The translations under genes and the position numbers were made by a program. Source: Pseudescherichia sp031987975 (lineage in GTDB: Bacteria; Pseudomonadota; Gammaproteobacteria; Enterobacterales; Enterobacteriaceae). Taken from it: DNA of 64,000 nucleotides. The notes under the pieces were generated by a model, which had not been told where the DNA came from, did not search any database, and saw only the letters and a list, made by a program, of their open reading frames with translations. Within the stretch, counting starts at the first letter, position 1; every line of letters starts with the position of its first letter. The stretch spans positions 124,001 to 188,000 of the forward strand of contig NZ_DALZYX010000007.1 of assembly GCF_031987975.1 (NCBI RefSeq). Reading direction: 5' to 3'. Of this stretch, positions 1 through 7,131 are shown piece by piece.

Positions 1-8
1 GGGACATA

Positions 9-362
9 ATGAAAAAAGTAATTCTAATCATCGCACTTCTGGCAACTGGCTGTTCAACCCAGCATTCATTCATGGACCGTGCTTTAGTGGGCTATGTAGA
101 TAACCATGCTGTAGTACTGTTCCCTGCTGGCGAACGTAATGGTGTGAAGTTATACCGTCCTCAATTTCAGAGTGAATGCAGTTATAACAAGTACTACCAG
201 GACGACAATAGCAGTACTGGATGCTTAATCCGGGAATCTCGCATTGTAGACCTACGTCCCTATAAACAACATGTACCCCATAAGGTAACAGGCAGTAATA
301 GTGCTAACCATGAGTACATTGAAAGCGTAAATGGCAGTGCTTCAATTATTGACAATATCTAA
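9..362 (+). CDS. Small phage lipoprotein, unknown function
   Basis: A 117-residue protein beginning with a short lipoprotein signal: two lysines, a hydrophobic stretch and the lipobox LLATGC, so the mature protein would start at Cys15 and be lipid-anchored. The remainder is polar, with two further cysteines (in SECSY and STGCL) that could form a disulphide. The start is supported by GGGAC just upstream. It lies at the edge of the prophage accessory region, ahead of two unknown genes on the same strand. Phage lipoproteins of this size often alter the host surface or block superinfection, but I do not recognise the family. Confidence 0.75.
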   Translation: MKKVILIIALLATGCSTQHSFMDRALVGYVDNHAVVLFPAGERNGVKLYRPQFQSECSYNKYYQDDNSSTGCLIRESRIVDLRPYKQHVPHKVTGSNSANHEYIESVNGSASIIDNI

Positions 363-435
363 ATGAGTGATTAATCACATTATCTTTACATTAGATCGGC
401 TATATCGTTTGCATACTAATAAAATGGGATTCATT

Positions 436-1059
436 ATGAATAATATTGAGTTTTTCAGGAAGCACATTCTGCACGACAATCGCAGAGGATTTACTGTAAA
501 AATTAATATTCAACAATCCAAAAAGCCAGGTTTCGAACTTCTGGGACATGGCATTAATAATGATGGTGCCGGATATCGATTCTATATATATCCGCATTGT
601 GTAGGTATACGTAATCTCGCAACCCGTAAAAGATGGAATGCGGGAGATCTACCAACCATCACTCACTCAACGGAGTTCGGGGACTATTGCGGCCTCATGA
701 ATCGCCCCTTTGGTTCAGTACTGGTACACGTAGCTCGTGCACTTGATGTGAAGATTACCCTGGACTTCACTACTACGCCCCATCAGGAAGTACTTGCTAA
801 GCTGATGCCCGGTGACGTGGTTCGGGAAGTAGGCCATTATGCTAAGGGGAGGGGTTACAATAAACGATTCATGTACGAGACAATCCCCCAGGAATTGCGT
901 AGGGAGTATTTCAGTACAGAACCTGACCCGGCAGTAGTGTTACTCACGGATGATGCCACAGAGGCACTCACGAGCCTCCCCCCAATGGGTATCTGTATTG
1001 ATAATGGATATCCCCAGTACCATGAGAGCTATGAGGGCATCAGGTACGCGTTTCGATAG
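436..1059 (+). CDS. Hypothetical phage protein (207 aa)
   Basis: I do not recognise this protein. The ATG at 436 is chosen because GGGA lies seven bases upstream; an ATG at 424 and a GTG at 367 are in frame but less well placed. It has no signal peptide or membrane segment and looks like a soluble mixed alpha/beta protein with many aromatic residues. It follows the lipoprotein gene by about 70 bases on the same strand and is closed by a clear intrinsic terminator at 1064. The position suggests an accessory or early-expressed gene rather than a virion gene. Confidence 0.65.
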   Translation: MNNIEFFRKHILHDNRRGFTVKINIQQSKKPGFELLGHGINNDGAGYRFYIYPHCVGIRNLATRKRWNAGDLPTITHSTEFGDYCGLMNRPFGSVLVHVARALDVKITLDFTTTPHQEVLAKLMPGDVVREVGHYAKGRGYNKRFMYETIPQELRREYFSTEPDPAVVLLTDDATEALTSLPPMGICIDNGYPQYHESYEGIRYAFR

Positions 1060-1063
1060 TGTA

Positions 1064-1085
1064 GGCGGCATATGCCGCCTTTTTT
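1064..1085 (+). terminator. Rho-independent terminator
   Basis: The perfect palindrome GGCGGCATATGCCGCC is followed directly by six T, four bases after the stop codon of the preceding gene. Classic intrinsic terminator for the lipoprotein/hypothetical pair. Confidence 0.85.
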
Positions 1086-1102
1086 ACGTCCGTCATAAAT
1101 AC

Positions 1103-1348
1103 ATGATGATGAATACTAAAGAAAAGCCCGGACGCATTACCACGAATTTATACGTACCACGCTATGACACGGTTGAAATGCTAGCAGTACTTCAGGAGCT
1201 GCAAGAAGTGATTGATGACAGTAGCGAGATCACTATGACACTACTCTATGACGAGGATGATGTACTGCACGTTGAGTTCTCGTGCAGTGACAAAGAGTTT
1301 ATGGAAGGTTTAGTATTATTAAAACTACCCCATTACCAGTGGGCGTAA
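1103..1348 (+). CDS. Small acidic hypothetical phage protein
   Basis: About 81 residues, starting at one of three consecutive ATG codons (1103, 1106, 1109). It is acidic, especially in the centre (DDSSE and YDEDD), has no membrane segment, and ends with an aromatic tail. I do not recognise the family. It begins just after the terminator at 1064-1085, so it probably has its own promoter or relies on read-through. It is followed by three hairpins in the gap to the next, oppositely oriented gene. No strong ribosome site is visible, which lowers confidence. Confidence 0.5.
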   Translation: MMMNTKEKPGRITTNLYVPRYDTVEMLAVLQELQEVIDDSSEITMTLLYDEDDVLHVEFSCSDKEFMEGLVLLKLPHYQWA

Positions 1349-1353
1349 AAAAT

Positions 1354-1375
1354 GCCAGTACAGTTAAGTACTGGC
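1354..1375. repeat. AGTAC-stem hairpin, copy 1
   Basis: Arms GCCAGTAC and GTACTGGC are separated by AGTTAA. The complete 22-base unit recurs in inverse orientation at 1501-1522. A run of A precedes it, so on the minus strand it would read as a hairpin followed by T's, i.e. a possible terminator. Confidence 0.7.
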
Positions 1376-1458
1376 CTCTCAAATGAGCCAACACGGTTAA
1401 AAACATAGTTTTCCGGGCCAGCTTAACATTGAATAAACATCTGTAAACAAAACTTTAA

Positions 1459-1484
1459 CAAAACTACTGATTCAGGTAGTTTTG
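1459..1484. terminator. Bidirectional terminator-like hairpin
   Basis: Perfect arms CAAAACTAC and GTAGTTTTG around an 8-base centre. A-rich on one side and T-rich on the other, so it can act in either direction between the + strand gene ending at 1348 and the - strand gene ending at 1530. Confidence 0.5.
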
Positions 1485-1500
1485 TACGGTGGGATAGTGT

Positions 1501-1522
1501 GCCAGTACTTAACTGTACTGGC
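1501..1522. repeat. AGTAC-stem hairpin, copy 2 (inverse of copy 1)
   Basis: Exact reverse complement of the 22-base unit at 1354-1375. It lies just past the stop codon of the minus-strand NTF2-like gene, where a terminator is expected. The stem extends by GT/AC on each side. Confidence 0.7.
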
Positions 1523-1529
1523 ACATATA

Positions 1530-1889
1530 TTATTCAGATTCAAAACTAATAAATTGGAGTTTCCATTCCCCATCTATTTTTATCCAATTCTCAATAAAGT
1601 TTGTATGAAGAACTTCATCATCATCTGTTATTTCGGCTTTACCAGTGACGACAGCTATCCCATTAAATTCTCTGTACAGAACATTACTCTCCCGCCGTTT
1701 TAATTGAGCAAGACTGCCTTTTGAAGCTGCAATTTTATTAAGTTGAATTTCTTTATACAGAAACTTTCGTCCATTTGTAGAAAGAAACCATTCGGTTTCA
1801 AGCTCATAAAGCTGTTCTACGTCCGCAGCATAAAATGCGGTAAGCCATGCATTTCTAGTTAACAATAAATTAGCACTGACAGTATTCAT
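1530..1889 (-). CDS. NTF2-like (SnoaL/DUF4440-type) small protein
   Basis: A 119-residue protein with the pattern of the NTF2-like fold used by SnoaL/DUF4440 proteins: an N-terminal helix (NAWLTAFYAADVEQL), a central loop, then beta strands ending in a pattern of the type 'WIKIDGEWKLQFISFE'. The ATG at 1889 is preferred because GGAG lies seven bases upstream. A longer form from about 2009 would add a hydrophobic segment ending in VVGC, a possible lipoprotein signal, but it lacks an obvious ribosome site. Function in the phage is unknown; NTF2-like domains serve as small enzymes or binding pockets. It is expressed opposite to the morphogenesis genes and has its own hairpin-flanked unit. Confidence 0.6.
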   Translation of the reverse strand: MNTVSANLLLTRNAWLTAFYAADVEQLYELETEWFLSTNGRKFLYKEIQLNKIAASKGSLAQLKRRESNVLYREFNGIAVVTGKAEITDDDEVLHTNFIENWIKIDGEWKLQFISFESE

Positions 1890-1923
1890 AGAAATCTCCA
1901 TTTCTATTTTAGCTCTGCTGATT

Positions 1924-1974
1924 GTACTGCATCCTACTACCAACAAACCAACCCAATACAGTAGGATACAGTAC
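1924..1974. promoter_or_regulatory. Long imperfect inverted repeat, possible operator
   Basis: GTACTGCATCCTACT (1924-1938) and AGTAGGATACAGTAC (1960-1974) are reverse complements with one mismatch, 21 bases apart. They lie 35-85 bases upstream of the NTF2-like gene's start, a position suited to a regulator site; the arms end in the prophage's GTAC motif. Confidence 0.45.
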
Positions 1975-2058
1975 AGGGTATTATTAATACGAAACAAACA
2001 ATTTTGCAATGAACAACTAGGATAATACTCATTGAGAACAAGCTCATCGTAAGTAGTA

Positions 2059-2077
2059 AGTACTTAACCGTACTGGC
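2059..2077. repeat. AGTAC-stem hairpin, copy 3 (diverged)
   Basis: AGTACTTAACCGTACTGGC matches copy 2 except for one base; it is followed by seven T on the + strand. It sits just past the stop of the SOS-linked gene at 2083. Part of a family of intergenic hairpins built on the GTAC motif. Confidence 0.6.
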
Positions 2078-2082
2078 TTTTT

Positions 2083-2400
2083 TTAGAACGGCAATTCTCC
2101 CTGATCACAGAACCACCCCTCATCCTCATGTAGCCGCTTGACGCGTTCCTGATCGCTATCATATCCCAGACCCTCCAGTACTGTACTGAAGTACCCATCA
2201 CCAATGAACATGAAGTAATCCCTCTCAATAATCCCTAGCCAGTACATGCCCGCCTCGTTCTGAAAGAAGACACGATCACCAATACGTACACGTTCAAGGC
2301 CAGAACCATGAAAGCATATGCAGTAGTGCCGTAGCCCCAGATGGTTGAAGTACTGCACGCCCTTAGTTTGAAACGGATCGAATCCTGATTTGCTAGACAT
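2083..2400 (-). CDS. SOS-controlled small phage protein, unknown function
   Basis: A 105-residue protein with no recognised domain: basic and aromatic N-terminal half, a possible small beta-barrel core (RVRIGDRVFFQNEAGMYWLG), and an acidic tail. The ATG at 2400 has an excellent ribosome site (GGAGGG, six bases upstream). Nineteen bases further upstream lies a perfect 16-bp palindrome fitting the LexA box, so the gene should be induced by DNA damage. LexA-controlled genes in temperate phages are often antirepressors (Tum of phage 186 is the classic case) or host-takeover genes. That role is an inference from the operator alone; nothing in the protein proves it. Confidence 0.65.
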   Translation of the reverse strand: MSSKSGFDPFQTKGVQYFNHLGLRHYCICFHGSGLERVRIGDRVFFQNEAGMYWLGIIERDYFMFIGDGYFSTVLEGLGYDSDQERVKRLHEDEGWFCDQGELPF

Positions 2401-2418
2401 TAGTTGCCCTCCATAGTG

Positions 2419-2434
2419 CTGTATGTACATACAG
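2419..2434. promoter_or_regulatory. LexA (SOS) box
   Basis: CTGTATGTACATACAG is a perfect palindrome with the LexA consensus CTGT-N8-ACAG and an alternating, AT-rich core. It is placed just upstream of the minus-strand gene starting at 2400. Confidence 0.8.
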
Positions 2435-2700
2435 TATTGCTTATAGATTGATGGCCTGTCCAGTTCAGGACGGTTCAGTACGGAATTGATAAATAAACCG
2501 AAGGGGCAGTACGGATATGCCAGCGTTTAGCATATAAAACAATGAAATAATGCCTCAATAATGCGATATGAAAAATATCCTTATGAATCAATAGGTTCTC
2601 CGGAAGGGAATGAAGAAATGCGTGTTTTCCGCAGCCCGATTTAAAATTTGTGTGTAGAGTTTTAAACCTATCCCGCCCCGCACTATTAACAGGAATAATA
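2435..2700. other. Intergenic region before terS; possible cos or packaging site
   Basis: About 265 bases without a gene, between the SOS-linked gene and terS. In lambda-type phages the cos site lies directly upstream of the small terminase gene, so this is where it would be expected. I could not identify a cosN or repeated terminase-binding sites by eye. The first 90 bases have two GTAC motifs (CAGTACGG twice). The terS promoter or read-through must also pass here. Confidence 0.35.
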
Positions 2701-3246
2701 ATGAAACTATCAATTCGCTCACTGGCGAAACAGTACGGCTACGATGAATCTACAGTACGCTCATGGGTGCAAAGGGGAATGCCCACTGATACAGAACAAA
2801 ATTCACGAGCATGGATTATTGAAAATATTCTGATGCCCCTACGTAACACTAGCGTTAAAGAACAACTTGAACAGGAACGTTTGCAAAAACTTATCGCAGA
2901 ACGCCAACTGGCCGAACTTGAATTAAATGAAAAAATGGAACAGGTAATCAGTACTGTATATGTTGAGCAGGTACTGACTGAGTACCTATTTCAGATCAAA
3001 ACAGCCGTACGTGCAATCCCATCAAAAGTTTATCTGGAACTATTTGCACAGACTGACGCTAAAGATCTAAGAGATAGATTAAAACAGGAAATTGACAGTA
3101 CTTTGTACCAGTTAGGCTCTATGACATTTGAGCTACCGGAAGATATGGAAATCATGGAAGATGAAAACGAACAAGATCAAATTGACGGGGATACTTCACA
3201 AAGTACTTCCGACGATCCAACCACCGAAGATTCAGAAAACGAGTGA
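2701..3246 (+). CDS. Terminase small subunit (Nu1-like)
   Basis: A 181-residue DNA-packaging protein. Residues 3-27 (SIRSLAKQYGYDESTVRSWV and following) form the winged helix-turn-helix that Nu1-type subunits use to bind cos DNA. The middle (about 45-90) is a Glu/Gln-rich coiled coil for multimerisation. The tail from about residue 140 is highly acidic (MEDENEQDQIDGD). Start ATG 2701 has AGGA upstream. It sits directly ahead of, and overlaps, the large subunit gene, as in lambda. It would deliver concatemeric phage DNA to the large subunit at the prohead portal. Confidence 0.85.
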   Translation: MKLSIRSLAKQYGYDESTVRSWVQRGMPTDTEQNSRAWIIENILMPLRNTSVKEQLEQERLQKLIAERQLAELELNEKMEQVISTVYVEQVLTEYLFQIKTAVRAIPSKVYLELFAQTDAKDLRDRLKQEIDSTLYQLGSMTFELPEDMEIMEDENEQDQIDGDTSQSTSDDPTTEDSENE

Positions 3247-5077
3247 GTGGATCAGTGATGGAGTAGTGAAATTTGTAGATGGTCCTAATATGGGTCTTGA
3301 CTGGGTTCCGTTTTCTTTCCAAAAAGAACCAATGGATATTGCACAGGATCGCAGTACTAAGAAGATAGTACTACAGAGTTGTAGCCAGCTACTTAAAACT
3401 ACAGTTCTCCAGTCCATTGCATTTGGGATTATGGCAAATGATCCCTGTAACTTTGCATTTGGTTCAAGTTCTGAATCTGAAGTGAAAAAGTTTAAGGATG
3501 GTAAATTCCTGCCAGCTATTGAGACAAGTTCAGTACTGGCACCGCTCGTTACAGATAAGAATGACAAGAACGCGGCGAATAACTCTAAACAGACTCAATT
3601 AGTAAATGGTACTTTCATCTACTGGCTAAACCTTAATACGCCAGGCAACTTACGCGGTATTACCTGCCGTGTAGTACTTCTCGATGAAGTTTCAAACGTA
3701 GAAATTACTGATGAAGGTAATCCAATCAAATTGGCAGAAGCACGTACCAGTACTTTCGGTGACGATTCATTAGTAGTAGTTTCGAGTACTCCCCTCTATA
3801 AAGATGATTTGATTAATGCAGAATACAACCTGTCAGATCAGAGGCGGTACTTTGTCACTCATACGTGTGGTCATGAATATACTTTCGAATGGGAACAGGT
3901 AGCGTTTAAATTTAAGCAGTTGGAGAACGGTAGATCAATACCAGATAGTACTACTACCCGTTTGATATGTCCCCACTGTGAAGCTGAAGTTGATGAACAT
4001 ACACGTCATCAGATGGTTAATAATGGTAGATGGATTGCAACTAATCTCAATGGTGAGAAGGGGGTAGTGGGTTATCAAATTAGCCGTATGTACTCCCCCC
4101 TGAATACTATCGAAGAAATGGTAAGTAAATATGCCGATGCTCATTACTCATTTAATCTGCAAACTTTTTATAATAATGAACTGGGTTTGCCGTACCAGGA
4201 TGACTATCAAAAGGAACTGGATATACTTCAGCTCGAATCCCTACGCGATGATTCATTTACTGTCCATACAATCCCAGATCAGGCACTGGGGATCTGTATT
4301 GGCGTTGACCAACAGCTAGATCGCCTGGAGGCTACAGTACTGGCATTTGATGAGAAGAACGTTTGGGTACTGGGCCATGAGTTTTTCTATTCACACGATT
4401 GTACAAAGATAGAGGCGTCCGCGTGGCGTGAACTTGATCAGTACTGCCGTCAGGATTTCCACACGGTATCTGGTCGCTCCATACCCACGCTTGCCGTATT
4501 CGTGGACAGCGGGAACGGTACAGCTACTGACACAGTGAAGAAATTCACGGCCCGCTGGGGTAAATACCATCCGATCAAAGGTAGTTCTTCAACTACAGGT
4601 GAGCTATTCAAGGCAAGTACTCAAGCTGGTTACAAACTTCAAATACTGAACGTCCATGAGCAGAAGACCTCGATACGTAAACTACTCAACGTGATGCTAT
4701 CAGATTGTCCAGAAGATTCACCTACACAGCTACGGTTCAGCAGCTCCCTGCCCACGGACTACTTTGAACAGCTCAATGCGGAAGAGCTGAAGGCCGCAGG
4801 GGGTAAACTGGTGTGGAAACTGAAGAAAAGCGTTAAGCGAAATGAGGCACTGGATTGCCTGGTGTACTCCATGATTGCAATACGCTACTCACTGTCCGCT
4901 CTACGTACTACTCAACCGTACCGGAAGTTACGGGAACTCAAATCCAGAACAACTACCCCAGAAACCCCCCAACCAGCTACTAAAACAATAAATAAACCAG
5001 AAGAACCAGCCCCACCATTACAGAAATCTACACAGCGTAGGCGTACGGGAATGGGCAGTACATGGTTCGGCAAATGA
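3161..5077 (+). CDS. Terminase large subunit (lambda gpA family)
   Basis: The packaging motor and cos nuclease. The sequence follows lambda gpA: an N-terminal ATPase with a degenerate P-loop around VLQSCSQLLKTT, a Walker B-like VVLLDEVSNVE, a CxxH and CPHC zinc-binding pair (HTCGHEYTF, LICPHCEAEV), then the nuclease domain with GICIGVDQQLDRLEAT and AVFVDSGNG, and NEALDCLVY near the end. Length about 638 aa, close to gpA (641). The start is uncertain: ATG 3161 gives the expected N-terminal length but overlaps terS by 86 bases; TTG 3128 and GTG 3266 are alternatives. The C-terminus has a Pro/Lys-rich tail likely to contact the portal. Confidence 0.9.
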   Translation: MKTNKIKLTGILHKVLPTIQPPKIQKTSEWISDGVVKFVDGPNMGLDWVPFSFQKEPMDIAQDRSTKKIVLQSCSQLLKTTVLQSIAFGIMANDPCNFAFGSSSESEVKKFKDGKFLPAIETSSVLAPLVTDKNDKNAANNSKQTQLVNGTFIYWLNLNTPGNLRGITCRVVLLDEVSNVEITDEGNPIKLAEARTSTFGDDSLVVVSSTPLYKDDLINAEYNLSDQRRYFVTHTCGHEYTFEWEQVAFKFKQLENGRSIPDSTTTRLICPHCEAEVDEHTRHQMVNNGRWIATNLNGEKGVVGYQISRMYSPLNTIEEMVSKYADAHYSFNLQTFYNNELGLPYQDDYQKELDILQLESLRDDSFTVHTIPDQALGICIGVDQQLDRLEATVLAFDEKNVWVLGHEFFYSHDCTKIEASAWRELDQYCRQDFHTVSGRSIPTLAVFVDSGNGTATDTVKKFTARWGKYHPIKGSSSTTGELFKASTQAGYKLQILNVHEQKTSIRKLLNVMLSDCPEDSPTQLRFSSSLPTDYFEQLNAEELKAAGGKLVWKLKKSVKRNEALDCLVYSMIAIRYSLSALRTTQPYRKLRELKSRTTTPETPQPATKTINKPEEPAPPLQKSTQRRRTGMGSTWFGK

Positions 5078-5089
5078 TAAGGAAATTAA

Positions 5090-5629
5090 ATGTCACTTTT
5101 ACCAGAAAAAATCTATATGGTTTCAAATCCATATGATCTAGCCGTAATGGTGCCTGCAAAAACAATCCTGGTAGTTAATTTTACCTCTGGCAAGAGCATG
5201 TCATTAGACAATTTACAGAATGAAGCCTCAAAAGAATTTACTCTTTCATTAGAAATCAGTACTGCAAATGAAATGCTATTCTGTACTCAAATTACTAATG
5301 GAAATGCCAGTACTTTCACCTCTGAGGTTATCAATCCTGTTTTATATACGTCTGAATATGCAAAACTGAGAGAGCAAATTGAAGTACTTGAAGAAGTTAT
5401 TGCAAGTAAGATTAGCGGCGGAGCTGTTTACAGTCTCAGTATTAACGGTAAAGCACTACTATCTGAAAGCCTTAGTTCTTTGGAGGCGATGCGGGCAGTT
5501 TATATTAAACGGGCAAACGCCCTATGGGCAAAAATGAACGGGCAACCTACATCAGGTAATGGAAAGCCGTTCAAGAGTATTACCGTTTTTCGTGATCCTA
5601 ACTATCCAAATCGATGGGGGACACGTTAA
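5090..5629 (+). CDS. gpW-like head-tail connector with N-terminal extension
   Basis: A 179-residue protein. The C-terminal half (from about residue 88) resembles the lambda gpW family: LREQIEVLEEVIASKISGG, then YSLSINGKALLSESLSSLEAMRAVYIKRA, the two-helix plus hairpin pattern of proteins that fill the portal vertex after packaging. gpW itself is only about 68 residues. The first 85 residues here are an extra, beta-rich domain that I do not recognise. Its position between terL and the portal gene is exactly that of gpW. It overlaps the portal start by one base, so the two are co-translated. Confidence 0.65.
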   Translation: MSLLPEKIYMVSNPYDLAVMVPAKTILVVNFTSGKSMSLDNLQNEASKEFTLSLEISTANEMLFCTQITNGNASTFTSEVINPVLYTSEYAKLREQIEVLEEVIASKISGGAVYSLSINGKALLSESLSSLEAMRAVYIKRANALWAKMNGQPTSGNGKPFKSITVFRDPNYPNRWGTR

Positions 5630-7131
5630 TGTTCAAAAGAAAAAAAGCAGTTGAAGCACCTAAGCAAACTAAGAAACAGGAACGCCAGCTAAAATCCAGT
5701 ACTCTGAAAAAAGATATACAGGCTGTACGCAATACTTCCGTAATGAACTTTGGTTTCAACTCAAATAGCGGCAGCAATATCAATCATATGCTCATGCGAG
5801 CATTACCTGTATTCCGCTCTTCAAGCCGTGATGCAGTTATTAAATCACCGATTGCCAGAAAATACATGAACCTTTCCGTTGACGGTGTAGTGGGCAGCGA
5901 TGGAATTTACGTGAAACCATCTGTGGAACTTGAACGTGATGAGGACGAGCTTCATCAAATCAATAAGCAACTCGAAAAGTTGTTTGACCGCTGGGCATAC
6001 AGTGCTGAAAATTTCAGTCTCGATGGTTCAATGAGTTTTGACGTTTTTCAGCAGACCGTTGAAAAGGTGAGAGTACAGGACGGTGAATGTTTTATTCGCT
6101 GGCATACAATAAATGGTCAAGTTAAAGTCGAAATTTTAGACTCGACTCGATTGACTCAACTCAACAACCAGCATTTAGCAAATGGAAATTTCATCAGCAA
6201 TGGTATTGAGTTTGATAAGTATCGCCGCCCCGTAAACTATTATTTCTGTAAGTTCGATCCCGTTAATTACTCGTATATCACTGGTGATTATGAAGTCATC
6301 CCGGCCAGGGAAATCCTTCATTATTTTATTTCCGATACGCAAGGCCAGCAAAGAGGCATCCCGGATCTCATTGCATCTGGTAAATTGATTGAAGATCTCA
6401 AGAGTTTCACTGAAGCTGCCGTTGTCGCTAAAAAAGTGTCAGCGTCCAGTCATTCATACATTACTAACAGTACCTCAAACCAGGTAGATCTACTCAAAGA
6501 GGAGCGTGAAGATATTACACCAGTTTACACAGAATATTATGAGCCTGGCTTCATAGGGGAATTGTCCGAGGGTCAGAATATCGTAACCGTAAGCCCGAGT
6601 AATGGTGTGGACGGAATTGAACAGTTTACCAGTGAACTTCTCTCGCAGATCTCTATGGGCCTTAACGTCACTAAGCAAGCTCTGTTATCAGACACCTCAA
6701 ACGCGTCATTCTCTGCTGCACGATTAACAGAAAAGCTCCAGCAAACTACTTTTAGAACGCGTACTAATGTACTCATCAGTAAAGTACTGAAGCCTATCTA
6801 CATCGCATGGCTAAAAAATGAATTGCTAAATAATACCAATCTGAATCTGAGTTTCTCTGATTTTGATGATTTGGTATGTGCTCGTTATATACCGCAAACG
6901 CCTATAAGTTTAGACCCTGTGAAAGATTTACAGTCTGTAATTATGCAGATCGATGCTGGTTTAATTTCAAAAACGATGGCAATTGCATCTATGGGTGGAG
7001 ACCCTCGCGTAATCATGGATGAGATCGCAAAGGAAAAAGGGCAAGAGCAGGAAATTAACAACAAGGAAGTTGTGAAAGATGAAAATCAAGAACAGCAAGC
7101 GGGAGCTGAAGATCCCCCTACAGGCGATTGA
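5629..7131 (+). CDS. Portal protein (lambda gpB family)
   Basis: A 500-residue protein forming the dodecameric ring at one capsid vertex through which DNA passes. It matches the lambda-type portal family: basic N-terminus, SRDAVIKSPIARKYMNLSVDGVVG, EKVRVQDGECFIRWH, YEVIPAREILHYFISDTQGQQRGIPDL, and GIEQFTSELLSQISMGLNVTKQALLSD. The C-terminal end is Gln/Glu-rich, as is common. The start at 5629 is the first ATG of the conserved basic segment. The last 53 bases overlap the protease/capsid gene in another frame, an arrangement that couples their translation. Confidence 0.92.
   Translation: MFKRKKAVEAPKQTKKQERQLKSSTLKKDIQAVRNTSVMNFGFNSNSGSNINHMLMRALPVFRSSSRDAVIKSPIARKYMNLSVDGVVGSDGIYVKPSVELERDEDELHQINKQLEKLFDRWAYSAENFSLDGSMSFDVFQQTVEKVRVQDGECFIRWHTINGQVKVEILDSTRLTQLNNQHLANGNFISNGIEFDKYRRPVNYYFCKFDPVNYSYITGDYEVIPAREILHYFISDTQGQQRGIPDLIASGKLIEDLKSFTEAAVVAKKVSASSHSYITNSTSNQVDLLKEEREDITPVYTEYYEPGFIGELSEGQNIVTVSPSNGVDGIEQFTSELLSQISMGLNVTKQALLSDTSNASFSAARLTEKLQQTTFRTRTNVLISKVLKPIYIAWLKNELLNNTNLNLSFSDFDDLVCARYIPQTPISLDPVKDLQSVIMQIDAGLISKTMAIASMGGDPRVIMDEIAKEKGQEQEINNKEVVKDENQEQQAGAEDPPTGD

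Noticed and set aside
1354..1375. Likeness of the hairpin to the trp operator (GTAC...AGTTAA...GTAC)
   Set aside because: The spacing and CTAG core of TrpR sites are missing; the unit is repeated only in prophage hairpins.
3232..3567. Minus-strand frame in terL
   Set aside because: Shadow of the conserved terminase ATPase coding strand, no ribosome site.
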